A stretch of DNA of 64,000 nt, taken from contig JAJPHH010000200.1 in assembly GCA_021325385.1 (NCBI GenBank), forward strand, positions 1 to 64,000, read 5' to 3'. Positions 27,608 through 39,214 of the stretch are shown here, piece after piece (the first letter of the stretch is position 1; each line of letters begins with the position of its first letter). The notes under the pieces were generated by a model. That model did no database searches. It had not been told where the DNA came from and was given only the letters and a program-made list of their open reading frames with translations. The DNA is from Alphaproteobacteria bacterium (lineage in GTDB: Bacteria > Pseudomonadota > Alphaproteobacteria > Rhizobiales > Beijerinckiaceae). The translations under genes and the position numbers were made by a program.

Positions 27608-28261
27608 ATGAGCGACAAGTGCACTTACCTAGTCAACAGGCGTATTTCGACTGCCGATGCGCCCGGCGCAGCGCGCGAGCTCTATCGGAGCTTGGTTGAG
27701 GTCGGGGCGGTCGAGCCGCATCCGCGAAACAATATTCCGCTCTGCCTTGCGACCGCATTTGCTGTGAGGTCCGACTGTCCACATTTCGACGCGCTGGTAC
27801 CGCCAAAATACCCGCGGCGGCCGCACATCACCGGAGTAGCGATTGAGGTCACCGACTATGAATGGCGCGCCGAGCCGGGAGGCGCGGAGCTAACGCCTCG
27901 CTATCGCGCAGGCAGCGGCCTCTTTTTCAACAACGATGGCGTCGAGGCGGTTTGTCCCGGCTGCGGACATGTTATCGAATTAGGTCCGCCAGGCTCGGAG
28001 CCTCTTTACAAAGCGCTCGACGATTGGTGCTCCATGCGCGACGGCGCATCGGTCGTCTGCCCAAATTGCGCCAACACGTCGCCGCTTCACGAATGGGATA
28101 CGGCTAGCCACAGCTTTGCCGTCGGTCATTTGGGCATCGGATTGTGGGGCGGCATGCTGGGGGCTCTAACGGAAGAGCCGCAACCGCCGTCTGCTCTCGC
28201 GCTCAGGCGGTTGTTAGGAGACAATGCAAACGATTACGCCGTAATCTACTGCCACATCTAG
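27608..28261 (+). CDS. Uncharacterised protein with two CPxC zinc-ribbon-like motifs
   Basis: Protein of 217 residues with no family I can name. An N-terminal domain (about 1-115) is followed by CPGCGHVIEL near residue 118 and CPNCANTSPLHEW near residue 153. The two CPxC pairs together could bind one structural zinc. No signal peptide or membrane segment is visible, so it is probably cytosolic. The coding sequence is less GC-rich than its neighbours (CAACAACGATGG, GACAATGCAAACG), and it lies next to a P450, a toxin-antitoxin pair and a degenerate repeat, which suggests acquired DNA. ATG 27608 is used because the N-terminus then reads as a normal protein. Confidence 0.6.
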   Translation: MSDKCTYLVNRRISTADAPGAARELYRSLVEVGAVEPHPRNNIPLCLATAFAVRSDCPHFDALVPPKYPRRPHITGVAIEVTDYEWRAEPGGAELTPRYRAGSGLFFNNDGVEAVCPGCGHVIELGPPGSEPLYKALDDWCSMRDGASVVCPNCANTSPLHEWDTASHSFAVGHLGIGLWGGMLGALTEEPQPPSALALRRLLGDNANDYAVIYCHI

Positions 28262-28284
28262 CCCGAGAGACATTGGTCCTCAAT

Positions 28285-28337
28285 CGTCATTGCGAGAAGC
28301 GGAGCGACGAACCTATCTGCTTGCTCTCGCAATGACG
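28285..28337. repeat. Degenerate copy of palindromic repeat family 1
   Basis: The element starts CGTCATTGCGAG and ends CTCGCAATGACG like the two 87-bp copies near 2 kb. The centre is shortened and diverged, giving 53 bases. It lies between the convergent ends of the zinc-ribbon-like gene and the LysE gene, where it could stop transcription from both sides. Confidence 0.8.
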
Positions 28338-28354
28338 GCACGAGTTCTCTCGCG

Positions 28355-28981
28355 CTACGCTCGCCGCAGCGCCCCGCCGGCCGCATCATAGATCGACTTC
28401 GCGCCGAAGGCGATGAACAGCGTCCCGACGATGCGCGTGACCATCACCCCATGGCGCAGGAAGAAGCGCCTGACCGCCGGCAGGCCGGCGGCGAAAATCA
28501 GCGTCAGGTCGCCGGCGAGAAAGCCGGCGAAAGCGGCGAGGATCAGCTTCGGCGCGTCGGCGAAAGTGAGCTGATGGGCGAAAGGCGCGGCGATCGCGGT
28601 GAACATCGCGACCGCGACAGGATAGGATTTCGGATTGGTCAGGCCGAACGCCATGCCGGCGATCAGCGGCCGGCGCGAACCGACGGCCGGCGTGCCCGCG
28701 TCCTTCCTGGCCAGGACCGCCTTGCCGCCAAGATAGATGAGATAGGCCCCGCAGCCGAAGCCGAGGATCTCGAACAGAGTCGGGCCGATTCGGTTCGCGC
28801 CGATGATCGCGGCGAAAGCCATCGCGCCCCAGGTGATGTCGCCGACGAGATGGCCGCAGATGAACCAGGCGCCGGCGCCGCGCCCCTTCGAGGCGGCGAG
28901 CGTGAACAGCGCCAGGAATGCCGGGCCAGGGGCGACGACGTACAAATAAGCGGCGATCGCTGTCGCCAAATAAACGTTCAT
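28355..28981 (-). CDS. LysE/RhtB-family amino-acid exporter
   Basis: Inner-membrane transporter of 208 residues with about six hydrophobic helices. It opens [26 protein letters not shown], where the PGP motif marks the LysE superfamily. [21 protein letters not shown] is the second conserved block, with NPK. Members export amino acids or related small molecules. The ATG overlaps the mutS stop by 4 bases, so it is co-translated with mutS. Substrate not predictable. Confidence 0.88.
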   Translation of the reverse strand: MNVYLATAIAAYLYVVAPGPAFLALFTLAASKGRGAGAWFICGHLVGDITWGAMAFAAIIGANRIGPTLFEILGFGCGAYLIYLGGKAVLARKDAGTPAVGSRRPLIAGMAFGLTNPKSYPVAVAMFTAIAAPFAHQLTFADAPKLILAAFAGFLAGDLTLIFAAGLPAVRRFFLRHGVMVTRIVGTLFIAFGAKSIYDAAGGALRRA

Positions 28982-31710
28982 GCCTCGTCCTCTTTCATGA
29001 TCTGCTTCAGCGCATAGAGCGCCGCCTGCGCCTCGCGCGGCGAAAGATCGTCCGGATCGAGCGCCGCGAGCTTCTCGCGCAGAAGATCGCGCTTCGGCGC
29101 CGGCGGGGGCGGCGGCGCATAGGTGAAGAGCGGCAGATCGTCGAGCTTGGCGAGCGCCTGGCCGGAGCGGTCGCTCGTCTCCAAACCGGCGAGGATGGCG
29201 CGGGCGCGCTCGACCACGGCGCTCGGCAAGCCGGCGAGCTTGGCGACCTGCACGCCGTAGGAGCGGTCAGCCGCGCCAGGCGCGACTTCGTGCAGAAAGA
29301 CGAGATCGCCTTTCCATTCCGTGACGCGCAGCGCGAGATTGACCATGCGCGGCAAAGTCGCGGCGAGCCGCGTCAGCTCGTGGAAATGGGTCGCGAACAG
29401 CGCGCGCGAGCGGTTGACCGCGTTGAGATGTTCGATCGTGGCGAAAGCGATGGAGAGCCCGTCGAATGTCGCGGTGCCGCGGCCGATCTCGTCGAGAATG
29501 ACCAGCGAGCGCAGCGTCGCCTGATTGAGGATGGCCGCGGTCTCGACCATCTCGACCATGAAGGTCGAGCGGCCTCGCGCGAGATCGTCGGCGGCGCCGA
29601 CCCGCGAGAACAGCCGGTCGACGACGCCGATATGGGCGCGCCGCGCCGGGACGTAAGACCCCGCTTGCGCCAGCAGCGCGATCAGCGCGGCCTGACGAAG
29701 GTACGTCGATTTGCCGGCCATGTTCGGGCCGGTGACGAGGGCGATGCGGCCGCCATCCGCGTCGCCGGAAAGATCGCACTCATTGGCGACGAAAGGCTCG
29801 CCTTTGGCCCGCAACGCCGCCTCGACCACCGGATGACGCCCGGCCTCGATAGCGAACGTCAAGGATTCGTCCACGATCGGGCGAACCCATTCGCGCGTCG
29901 CCGCCAGCTCGGCGAGGGCGCAGGCGACGTCGATCTCGGCCAGAGCGGCGCTGAGGCCGCGGATCGCCTCGATCTCGGCGAGCGCCGCCCGACGCAAACG
30001 TTCGAACACGGCGAGCTCCAACGCCAGCGCGCGGTCGGCCGCTGACGCGATCTTGGCCTCGAGTTCGGCGAGCTCGTTGGTCGAAAAGCGCATCGCGCCG
30101 GCCATGGTCTGACGATGGATGAAAGTGGCGGAGAAGGGCGCTTTCAGCAGCCGCTCGCCCTGAGCTTGCGAGGTCTCGATGAAGAAGCCGAGAAAATGAT
30201 TGTGCTTGATCTTGAGCTGATTGGTCTCGGCGAGAGCCGCGTATTTGCCCTGCAAGTCGGCGATGACGCGCCGGCTCTCGTCCCGCAAGGCGCGCGCTTC
30301 GTCGAGCCCCTGCTCGGCGCCTGCGCGAACGAAGCCGCCGTCGCGCTTGTTGAGCGGCAAATCGTCGGCGAGCGTCGACGCCAGAATCTGCTCCAATCCG
30401 GGCGCGATTCCGGCGAGCCGCCTGGCCGCTTCGGCGAGGATCGCGCCCGCGAGCGGCTGCGCCGCGAGGCGCTCGGCGACGGCGCGGGCGACGGCGAGCC
30501 CGTCGCGCAGCGCGGCGAGATCGCGCGGGCCGCCGCGATCAAGACTCAAGCGCGACACGGCGCGAGCGAGGTCCGGCGCGGCGCGCAGCGCGGCGCGCAA
30601 GTCGCGGCGTAAGGCAGGCTCCTCGATGAAAAAACCGATCGCGTCCAGCCTTCTGTTGATCGCGGCCGGGTCGGTGAGCGGGCCGGCGAGCCGCTCGGCG
30701 AGGAGCCGCGCGCCGGCCGGCGTCGCGGTGAGGTCGACCGTCGCCAGGAGCGAACCTTGCCGCTCGCCGCTCAAGGTGCGCGTCAGTTCGAGATTGGCTC
30801 TGGTCGAAGCGTCGATCTCCATCGTTTCGCCGCGCGGCCGGCGGCTCGGCCGCGCCAGCGCCGGCCGCGCTTCGATCTGTGTGCGGCCGACATAATGGAT
30901 CGCCAGCGCCGCGGCGCCGATCTCGGCGCGGCTGAAGGCGCCGAAGCCGTCGAGCATGTCGACGCCGTAGAAGTCGCGCAAGGCGCGCTCGGCGGCGTCG
31001 GGACTGCCGGCGTCGCGGCCGACCGGCGTCAGCGCCGCGCGGGTCTCGGCGAAGGCCCGCGCGGCGTCCCGATCGTCGAGCGTCGCCTGCGTCGCGACGA
31101 TCTCGCTGGGATCGAGCCGCGCGATCTCGGCGCCGAGCGAGGCCGCGTCGGCCTCGCTGAGCAAAAAGGCGCCGGTCGAAATATCGACCGCGGCGAGGCC
31201 GAAGGAGGTACGGTCCTCGCCGGCGCGAACCCGGTGGACGGCGAGGAGGAGATTGGCGCGGCCCGGCTCGAGCAGGCGCTCTTCGGTGATCGTGCCCGGC
31301 GTCACGAGACGGATCACATCGCGGCGCACCACGGCTTTCGGCCCGCGCTTCTTGGCGAGGGCCGGGTCTTCGAGCTGCTCGCAGACCGCGACTCTATGGC
31401 CGGCCGCGATCAGCCGCTGCAGATATTCGTCGGCGCGCTCGACCGGCACGCCGCACATCGGAATATCGGCGCCCTCGTGCTTGCCGCGCTTGGTCAGGAC
31501 GATGTTGAGCGCCGCGCTGGCGATCTCCGCGTCGCGGAAGAACAATTCGTAGAAATCGCCCATCCGGTAGAAGAGCAGGCAATCCGGGTTGGCCGCCTTG
31601 ATCTCGAAATATTGCGCCATCATCGGTGTGAGCTTGACGTCGGCCTCGCGGAACGCGGGCGCGGCGGCTTCGCCGAGAGGCGGCGCGGGCGGCTGGGCAT
31701 GGCGGGTCAT
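28978..31710 (-). CDS. mutS: DNA mismatch repair protein MutS
   Basis: Mismatch-sensing ATPase of 910 residues, acting with MutL on replication errors. The mismatch-binding domain I has MGDFYELFF (with the Phe-x-Glu wedge) near residue 45. The connector, core and clamp domains follow. The ATPase domain has Walker [10 protein letters not shown], the Walker B region [10 protein letters not shown], and ATHFHELT. A normal C-terminal dimerisation part is present. ATG 31710 is chosen, though no strong ribosome site is visible; the open frame extends about 45 codons further 5' with low-complexity sequence. Confidence 0.97.
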   Translation of the reverse strand: MTRHAQPPAPPLGEAAAPAFREADVKLTPMMAQYFEIKAANPDCLLFYRMGDFYELFFRDAEIASAALNIVLTKRGKHEGADIPMCGVPVERADEYLQRLIAAGHRVAVCEQLEDPALAKKRGPKAVVRRDVIRLVTPGTITEERLLEPGRANLLLAVHRVRAGEDRTSFGLAAVDISTGAFLLSEADAASLGAEIARLDPSEIVATQATLDDRDAARAFAETRAALTPVGRDAGSPDAAERALRDFYGVDMLDGFGAFSRAEIGAAALAIHYVGRTQIEARPALARPSRRPRGETMEIDASTRANLELTRTLSGERQGSLLATVDLTATPAGARLLAERLAGPLTDPAAINRRLDAIGFFIEEPALRRDLRAALRAAPDLARAVSRLSLDRGGPRDLAALRDGLAVARAVAERLAAQPLAGAILAEAARRLAGIAPGLEQILASTLADDLPLNKRDGGFVRAGAEQGLDEARALRDESRRVIADLQGKYAALAETNQLKIKHNHFLGFFIETSQAQGERLLKAPFSATFIHRQTMAGAMRFSTNELAELEAKIASAADRALALELAVFERLRRAALAEIEAIRGLSAALAEIDVACALAELAATREWVRPIVDESLTFAIEAGRHPVVEAALRAKGEPFVANECDLSGDADGGRIALVTGPNMAGKSTYLRQAALIALLAQAGSYVPARRAHIGVVDRLFSRVGAADDLARGRSTFMVEMVETAAILNQATLRSLVILDEIGRGTATFDGLSIAFATIEHLNAVNRSRALFATHFHELTRLAATLPRMVNLALRVTEWKGDLVFLHEVAPGAADRSYGVQVAKLAGLPSAVVERARAILAGLETSDRSGQALAKLDDLPLFTYAPPPPPAPKRDLLREKLAALDPDDLSPREAQAALYALKQIMKEDEA

Positions 31711-31867
31711 GCTGAGAAGGTAGCAAAGCGAGGACGGCGGCGCATCGGCGGGTTGGGCTCTGTCCACGGGATATGGGCCCGGCGCCTGAACCGCGGCAGG
31801 CGCGAAAAGGAGCCGATTCCCCGGTCGGGCCGCCGGGGTCGCCACGCCGACGCGACCGTTTGGGCGC

Positions 31868-32680
31868 TTACCGGCCGCGTACCGCCATCTGCATCAGCGG
31901 TCCGCGGCCGCCGCCAAGCCTCACATCGCGCCCGGCCTCGATCGCGCGGGCAACGAAGGCTTTCGCCGCAGCGACGGCGTCCTGCAATCCCGCTCCAAGC
32001 GCGACATGCGCTGCGACCGCCGCCGACAACGTACAGCCGGTGCCATGCGTATTCGTCGAATCGATGCGCGGCCCGGCATAACGCCGCGCATCCTTCCGCG
32101 TGACCAGCCAATCGACCGCCTCGCCCGACTCGAGATGGCCGCCCTTCATCAGCACGGCGCGCGAGCCGAGCGCCAGCAGCGCGCGTCCTTGCGCCGCCAT
32201 CGTCGCCTCGTCGCGCGCTTGCGCGCCGCCCAGCAAGGCGGCGGCCTCGGCAAGATTGGGCGTCAGGCAATCGACAAGCGGCAGCACCTTCGCCTTGACT
32301 GCGTCAAGAAAGCCTTCCTTGCTCAACGCATCGCCCGAGGATGCGACCATCACAGGATCAAAGACGATGAACGGCCGCCCCGTCGTCAGACCGCCAAGCC
32401 GATCGGCGACCGCGTCGGCGACGTCCGCCGCGCCAAGCATGCCGATCTTGATCGCCGCGACGTCGAAATCGCAAAGCGCCGCGTCTATCTGCGCCGAGAC
32501 GGACCTCGGAGGTACGAAATGGATGTCCGTAACGCCCTGTGTATTTTGCGCGGTGACCGCCGTGATCGCGCAAGCAGCATAGACGCCGAGCGCCGCGAAT
32601 GTCTTGATGTCCGCTTGTATGCCGGCGCCGGCCCCGGAATCCGACCCGGCGATGGTCAGCGCGACCGGCAGGCGCGCCAT
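31868..32680 (-). CDS. thiD: Hydroxymethylpyrimidine/phosphomethylpyrimidine kinase
   Basis: Ribokinase-fold enzyme of 270 residues that phosphorylates HMP and HMP-P to HMP-PP for thiamine. The N-terminal [26 protein letters not shown] is the substrate site, and the C-terminal [15 protein letters not shown] is the anion hole with catalytic Asp-equivalent and Cys. The start ATG overlaps the thiE stop (TGATG), so the two are coupled. No fused thiE or tenA domain is present. It is the last gene of the thi cluster. Confidence 0.96.
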   Translation of the reverse strand: MARLPVALTIAGSDSGAGAGIQADIKTFAALGVYAACAITAVTAQNTQGVTDIHFVPPRSVSAQIDAALCDFDVAAIKIGMLGAADVADAVADRLGGLTTGRPFIVFDPVMVASSGDALSKEGFLDAVKAKVLPLVDCLTPNLAEAAALLGGAQARDEATMAAQGRALLALGSRAVLMKGGHLESGEAVDWLVTRKDARRYAGPRIDSTNTHGTGCTLSAAVAAHVALGAGLQDAVAAAKAFVARAIEAGRDVRLGGGRGPLMQMAVRGR

Positions 32681-33288
32681 CACGCCGGCCGCCGCGTCGC
32701 CGCGACCCAGGCCGCCGCCCGCGCCTCGGGGTCTTCGTTCAGGGTGATGTCGGTGACGACGGAGACGATGTCGGCTCCGGCCGCCAGGCAAAGCGGGGCG
32801 CGCTCCAGCGTAATCCCGCCGATCGCGACGAGCGGACGATCGCCGATCAGCATTTTCCACTCGCCGATGCGCTCGAGGCCTTGCGGGCCGAAGGCCATCG
32901 CCTTCAGTCGGGTCGGGTAGATCGGGCCGAGCGCGACATAGTCGGGGTCGAGAGAGAGGGCGCGCTCCAGCTCGGCGTGATCATGGGTGCTGACGCCGAA
33001 CTTTATTCTATGGGCGCGGATGCGCGCAATGTCCGCGGCGTCGAGATCGCCCTGGCCGAGATGGACGAAGTCCGCGCCTTCGTCGATCGCGACGTCCCAG
33101 TAATCGTTGACGACGAGCTGCGCGCCGGCGCTGCGGCAGGCGGCGAGCGCAGCGCGGATTTCTTGGCGCAGTTCGTCGCGCGGCCTGTCCTTGGCGCGAA
33201 GTTGCACCAGCTTTGCGCCGACGCCGAGCAGGCGGCGCACCCAATCGGCGCTGTCGACGATCGGGTAGAAGGCGTCGAGCGGAATCAT
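32680..33288 (-). CDS. thiE: Thiamine phosphate synthase
   Basis: TIM-barrel enzyme of about 202 residues joining HMP-PP and thiazole phosphate into thiamine phosphate. The family blocks are LVQLRAKDRPRDEL, LVVNDYWDVAIDEGADFVHLGQGDL, FGVSTHDHAELERAL, DYVALGPIYPT and VAIGGITLE, including diphosphate and Mg-binding residues. GGGGGAGGA lies upstream; GTG 33300 is too close to it, so ATG 33288 is preferred. It follows thiG after a palindromic repeat insertion of about 150 bases. Confidence 0.94.
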   Translation of the reverse strand: MIPLDAFYPIVDSADWVRRLLGVGAKLVQLRAKDRPRDELRQEIRAALAACRSAGAQLVVNDYWDVAIDEGADFVHLGQGDLDAADIARIRAHRIKFGVSTHDHAELERALSLDPDYVALGPIYPTRLKAMAFGPQGLERIGEWKMLIGDRPLVAIGGITLERAPLCLAAGADIVSVVTDITLNEDPEARAAAWVAATRRPA

Positions 33289-33299
33289 GTTGGGCGTCA

Positions 33300-33445
33300 C
33301 ATCCTCCCCCGTCGAAGACGGGGGAGGGGGACCGCGCGCAGCGCGGTGGAGGGGGCCGCTGAGTCCGGGATTATTCTGATGCGCCGCGTGCCCCCTCCAC
33401 CATGCTTCGCATAGTCGCCCTCCCCCGCTTTGCGGAGGAGGACAA
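33300..33445. repeat. GC-rich palindromic repeat in the thi operon (thiG-thiE gap)
   Basis: An imperfect inverted repeat: CCTCCCCCGTCGAAGACGGGGGAGG at one end and GCCCTCCCCCGCTTTGCGGAGGAGG at the other, with GGTGGAGGGGGC and GCCCCCTCCACC as inner arms. It shares the CCCTCCCCCGCTT word with the repeat between thiC and thiO. It overlaps the ribosome-binding region of thiE. Confidence 0.75.
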
Positions 33446-33469
33446 AGCTCGGCGCGCTCCGCACCATCG

Positions 33470-34243
33470 TCACCTCGCCAAGCTCGGCCTGCCGAGGACC
33501 GGCGTCGACGGCGCGGCCATGTCGCGCGGCTGCATCGCGCCGGCGAGGTACGCCGCTCGGCCGGCTTCGATGGCGAGAGCGAAGGCGCGGGCCATCGCAG
33601 GCGGATCGCCGGCTTTGGCGACGGCGGTGTTCAGCAGGATCGCGTCGTAGCCGAGCTCCATCGCCGCTGCGGCGTGCGAGGGAACGCCGATGCCGGCGTC
33701 GACGATCAGCGGAACGTCGGGGAAATGCGCGCGTAAGGCGCGCAAGCCAAAGAGGTTGTTCAAGCCTTTGCCCGAGCCGATCGGCGCGCCCCAGGGCATC
33801 AACACCTGGCAGCCTGCTTCGAGCAGGCGCTCGGCGACGACGAGGTCCTCGGTCATGTACGGAAACACGGCGAAGCCGTCCTCGTTGAGGATGCGCGCCG
33901 CCTCGACCAGGCCGAACACGTCGGGCTGCAGCGTGTCGGCTTCGCCGATCACTTCGAGCTTGATCCAGTTGGTGGCGAAAATCTCGCGGGCCATCTCGGC
34001 GGTGGTCACCGCCTCTTTCACCGAATGGCAGCCGGCGGTGTTGGGCAAAACCCGCACGCCAAGTTCGCGGATGAGAGCCCAGAAGTCCTGGCCTTCGCGC
34101 AGGCGGGCGGACTCGCGGCGCAGCGAGACGGTGACGATCTCGGTCTGCGAAGCGCGCACCGCTTCGGCGAGGATCGCCGGCGAAGGATATTGCGCCGTGC
34201 CGAGCAGCAGACGCGAATTGATCTCGACGTCATAGAGACGCAT
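33470..34243 (-). CDS. thiG: Thiazole synthase
   Basis: TIM-barrel enzyme of 257 residues that builds thiazole phosphate from deoxyxylulose 5-phosphate, dehydroglycine and ThiS thiocarboxylate. The Schiff-base Lys is K95 in [10 protein letters not shown]. Other family blocks are [38 protein letters not shown] and [30 protein letters not shown]. It ends with a short tail. It follows thiS with only 3 bases between. Confidence 0.97.
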   Translation of the reverse strand: MRLYDVEINSRLLLGTAQYPSPAILAEAVRASQTEIVTVSLRRESARLREGQDFWALIRELGVRVLPNTAGCHSVKEAVTTAEMAREIFATNWIKLEVIGEADTLQPDVFGLVEAARILNEDGFAVFPYMTEDLVVAERLLEAGCQVLMPWGAPIGSGKGLNNLFGLRALRAHFPDVPLIVDAGIGVPSHAAAAMELGYDAILLNTAVAKAGDPPAMARAFALAIEAGRAAYLAGAMQPRDMAAPSTPVLGRPSLAR

Positions 34244-34246
34244 CGC

Positions 34247-34444
34247 TCACCCTCCCTGCCGCGGCGCGACGATCTCGATCCGGTCGCCTTCGGCGAGCTT
34301 CGCCTGTTCGCGCTTGCGCGCCGGCACGAAATGGCCGTTCAGCGCCGTCGCGACGGTCGCGTTTTCGTAGTCGAGCGCCTTCAGCGCGGCGGCGAGCGTC
34401 GCGGCGGCGATCTCATGCTCGACGCCGTTGACGATGACTTTCAT
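34247..34444 (-). CDS. thiS: Sulfur carrier protein ThiS
   Basis: Ubiquitin-like protein of 65 residues. It carries sulfur as a C-terminal thiocarboxylate to ThiG. It begins MKVIVNGVEHEIAA and ends in the required Gly-Gly (APRQGG). The start lies inside the end of thiO (32-base overlap), so the two are coupled. No ThiF adenylyltransferase is visible in the window; it must be encoded elsewhere. Confidence 0.94.
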   Translation of the reverse strand: MKVIVNGVEHEIAAATLAAALKALDYENATVATALNGHFVPARKREQAKLAEGDRIEIVAPRQGG

Positions 34445-35417
34445 CGGCTGATCGTTCCTCCAAAAGAGCCGCGGCGGCGCGCTCGGCGAAAATCGGCGCA
34501 AGCAAGAAGCCGTGGCGGTAGAGCCCATTGAGATATGTGCGCCCGTCTTTCACGACGAGGCGCGGCAGATTGTCGGGAAAGGCCGGCCGCGCGTCGGCGC
34601 GCATCTCGACGATCTCGGCCTCGCCGAAGGCGGGATGCAGCGCGTAGGCGGCGCTCAGCAGCTCGATCGCGCTGCGCGCCGTCACCGGCCCGCGCGAAGC
34701 GCTCTCGATCGCGGTCGCGCCGATCATGAAATGGCCGTTCGCGCGCGGCGTGACATAGAGCGGAATGCGCGGATGCAGAAAGCGCACCGGCCGCGACAGC
34801 CTCACCTCATCGGTGCGCAAGATCAGCATCTCGCCGCGCACGCCGCGCAAGTCGGGCAGCGCGTCGCGCGCGGAAAGGCCGCGGCAATCGAGAATCGCGC
34901 GTCCGTCCGCGGCGATTTGCCTCGCATCGACCCCGAAGCGGACCGCGACGCCGCGCGCGGCCAGTCGCTCGGCGAGGTCGTGCAGCGCGCGCCGCGGATC
35001 GAGGTGACCTTCCTCGGGGAAGAACAGACCTTTGCGGAAGCGCCCGGCGAGGTCCGGCTCGATCGCCGCGATACGCGCCTCGTCGACGCGCTCGTGATTG
35101 TCCGTACGCGCGGCGAAACGATCGATCTCGCTCGTATCGCGCGGTGCGGCGACGACGAGCGTGCCGTTGCGCTCGACCCCGGACACGCGCTTCTCCCACC
35201 AGGCGATCGCGCCGCGGCCCAAATCCACGACCTCGCGCTCGGCGCTCTCGGCTTCGCACCACGGCGCGAGCATCCCACCGGCGCACCACGAGCAGCAATC
35301 CTCGCCGAGTCTTTCCGAACGTTCCAGGATTTCGACCTCGGCGCGGCGCTCGGCGAGCGCGAGAGCGCTCGTCAAGCCCGCGACGCCTGCGCCGATGACG
35401 GTGATGCGTTTGCTCAT
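34413..35417 (-). CDS. thiO: Glycine oxidase ThiO
   Basis: FAD amine oxidase of 334 residues. It oxidises glycine to iminoglycine (dehydroglycine), the aerobic nitrogen source for the thiazole ring. The Rossmann motif is VIGAGVAGLTSAL near residue 8, CCSWCAGGMLAPWCEAE follows near 45, and GLYRHGFLLAPIFAE closes the FAD domain. ThiO instead of ThiH implies oxygen-dependent thiamine synthesis. ATG 35417 begins the Rossmann strand. thiC lies upstream across a 208-base gap holding a repeat. Confidence 0.94.
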   Translation of the reverse strand: MSKRITVIGAGVAGLTSALALAERRAEVEILERSERLGEDCCSWCAGGMLAPWCEAESAEREVVDLGRGAIAWWEKRVSGVERNGTLVVAAPRDTSEIDRFAARTDNHERVDEARIAAIEPDLAGRFRKGLFFPEEGHLDPRRALHDLAERLAARGVAVRFGVDARQIAADGRAILDCRGLSARDALPDLRGVRGEMLILRTDEVRLSRPVRFLHPRIPLYVTPRANGHFMIGATAIESASRGPVTARSAIELLSAAYALHPAFGEAEIVEMRADARPAFPDNLPRLVVKDGRTYLNGLYRHGFLLAPIFAERAAAALLEERSADESHRQRRRA

Positions 35418-35477
35418 GGACCGCCGCCGATGCGCAAGATCGGAGAGCGCGAGGATGGCGCCGGCGCCGCGCGCCCT

Positions 35478-35601
35478 CCCCAACCATCCCCCGCGCCCCC
35501 TCCCCAACCCTCCCCCGCTTCGCGGGAGAGGGGGTCCCATGCACGGTGCTTGCCGCCCCCTCTCCCGCGAAGCGGGGGAGGGCCGGGGAGGGGGTACGCC
35601 G
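35478..35601. repeat. GC-rich palindromic repeat in the thi operon (thiC-thiO gap)
   Basis: Overlapping inverted repeats of the type CCCCTCCCC...GGGGAGGGGG, with CCCTCCCCCGCTTCGCGGGAGAGGGG followed by the mirrored CCCCTCTCCCGCGAAGCGGGGGAGGG. A strong hairpin between the first two genes of the operon could attenuate transcription or stabilise thiC mRNA. It shares motifs with the repeat between thiG and thiE. Confidence 0.75.
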
Positions 35602-35625
35602 AGTCCGACATCGAGTTCCGGCCCG

Positions 35626-37621
<1,996 letters not shown>

Positions 37622-37794
37622 GCGAAGGGCAAGTCTGGTCCCGGCGGCGGCCGGAGTCAATGGGCTGGTCTGGGCCGTCTTGGCGCGCTTCGGTTGCGCG
37701 CGCGGAGAGCGCGGCCTGACGAAGCGCGCTCATTGTCGAAGATCGGCGGCGGGCCCATTTAAGCTTGCCCTTCTCTTCCTTGCGAGGCGACGCC

Positions 37795-38421
37795 ATGGAC
37801 GACGGCAGCCGACAGGCCCATTGGCGGCAGGTTTACGTGAGCAAGGGCGAGAATGAAGTGAGCTGGTTCCAGGAGAATCCGGCGCCTTCGCTCGACATGA
37901 TCGCGCGAACCGGCGCGCCACCCGAGGCCAAGATCGTCGACATCGGCGGCGGCGCGGCGCGACTGGTCGACGCGTTGTTGGAGAAAGGCTTCCGCAACCT
38001 CGCCGTGCTCGACCTTTCCGAGGCCGCGCTCGCGACCGCCAAGGCGCGGCTCGGCGAACGCGCGCGCCAAGTCCGCTGGATCGTCGCCGACGCCACGGCC
38101 TGGCGGCCCGAGCCCGCATCTTACGACGTCTGGCACGACCGCGCGGCGTTTCATTTCCTGGTCGATGCAGCCGATCGCGCCGCTTACGTCGCCCGACTGA
38201 CCGAAGCCATGAAAGCCGGCGGCCATGCGATCATCGCGACCTTCGCGCCGGACGGGCCGGAAAAGTGCAGCGGCCTGCCGGTCGCGCGCTATGACGGCGA
38301 AAGCCTGGCCGAGGCGGTCGGCGACGGCTTCGATTTGATCGAGACGCGCCGCCACGATCACAAGACGCCGTGGGGCTCGGAGCAGCGCTTTCAGTTCAGC
38401 TTGTTCCGCCGGCGCGGATAG
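37795..38421 (+). CDS. Class I SAM-dependent methyltransferase
   Basis: Cytosolic protein of 208 residues with a seven-strand Rossmann methyltransferase fold. It starts RQAHWRQVYVSKGENEVSWFQENPAPSL, a family head found in TPMT/thiol-type methyltransferases. Motif I is IVDIGGGAARLVDALL near residue 47, motif II LDLSEAAL and motif IV WIVADATAW. The substrate is unknown. ATG 37795 starts the conserved head; GAGGCG lies upstream. It is divergent from thiC. Confidence 0.88.
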   Translation: MDDGSRQAHWRQVYVSKGENEVSWFQENPAPSLDMIARTGAPPEAKIVDIGGGAARLVDALLEKGFRNLAVLDLSEAALATAKARLGERARQVRWIVADATAWRPEPASYDVWHDRAAFHFLVDAADRAAYVARLTEAMKAGGHAIIATFAPDGPEKCSGLPVARYDGESLAEAVGDGFDLIETRRHDHKTPWGSEQRFQFSLFRRRG

Positions 38422-38443
38422 GGAGGACGAAGGCTGGCGCGGA

Positions 38444-39214
38444 TCAGCATCCGTCGAGAGCCTCAATATGCGAGATGTAGTTTTCTCCCGACCTGTTCAC
38501 CGTATCGACCAAGGCTCGGCCCATGCAGGCGCTGCCGGCGGTCTTGAACGTATAGGCGACGAAGTACCTGTTCGGATTGATCGGCTTGAGCTCCGTCAGC
38601 CTCAGCGGCTCGCGAAGTCGGCTATAGAAGCGGGTCATCTCCGCCCCGGAGAGCGGCCCTTTGCGGACCTCGGGCGCGATGAAGGTCGCCGCCCGATCGC
38701 CGTCGCCCTGGCCGAGCGATTCGTAGAACGCCCGGACAATGCTGGCGGCGTCGCCGCTCTGCGGCGGGGCAGCGGATTCGGCGGATGCGGCTACAGGCGG
38801 CGCTCCTTCCAGCTTGGCGACGCCGGCGACCGCCGCGGCCAATGGCGCGTGCGGATGAGGCGTTGTCGGCGCTATGGGCTTTCCCAGCGTGACGAGGACC
38901 TTCGAATCCACGAGGCTGCGCATGAACCCGACGGTCTTTTCGGTCGGCAAAAGCTCGATCGTCGAAACCTCCTTCCCGTCGCGGCCGACGCAGATCGGCC
39001 GAGCCAACTCCAAAATGAACGCCGGCTCCGGGGCGTCGCCGGCCTTCACGTCCTTGAAGTTCGGCGGGCCTGGAAAGACGCGATAGGTCAATTCGCCGCT
39101 CAACTCCAGCCGCTGCGCCTGGCCGATATCCAGGCACGCCGCCGCGCCCGGCTGCAAGCCGAACGCGAGAACTGCGGCTGTCGCCGCGAAGCGAAGGCGC
39201 GCGAGCGGAGCCAT
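38444..39214 (-). CDS. Secreted protein with DUF4431-like and NTF2-like parts
   Basis: Exported protein of 256 residues. A signal peptide (RFAATAAVLAFGLQPGAAA) is followed by a DUF4431-like domain (residues 28-115: LSGELTYRVFPGPPNFKDVKAGD, EPAFILELARPICV). A Pro/Ala-rich linker leads to a C-terminal domain of about 100 residues (AASIVRAFYESLGQGDGDRAATFIAPEVR) that looks NTF2- or SnoaL-like. Two Cys near the end may form a disulfide. It is presumably periplasmic; the role is unknown. Confidence 0.72.
   Translation of the reverse strand: MAPLARLRFAATAAVLAFGLQPGAAACLDIGQAQRLELSGELTYRVFPGPPNFKDVKAGDAPEPAFILELARPICVGRDGKEVSTIELLPTEKTVGFMRSLVDSKVLVTLGKPIAPTTPHPHAPLAAAVAGVAKLEGAPPVAASAESAAPPQSGDAASIVRAFYESLGQGDGDRAATFIAPEVRKGPLSGAEMTRFYSRLREPLRLTELKPINPNRYFVAYTFKTAGSACMGRALVDTVNRSGENYISHIEALDGC

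Noticed and set aside
28978-31845. An N-terminal extension of MutS from 31845
   Set aside because: The added 45 residues are Pro/Ala-rich and not conserved; ATG 31710 begins close to the normal MutS N-terminus.
30757-32103. A 448-codon plus-strand frame across mutS and thiD
   Set aside because: No recognised protein; mutS and thiD on the minus strand are unmistakable.
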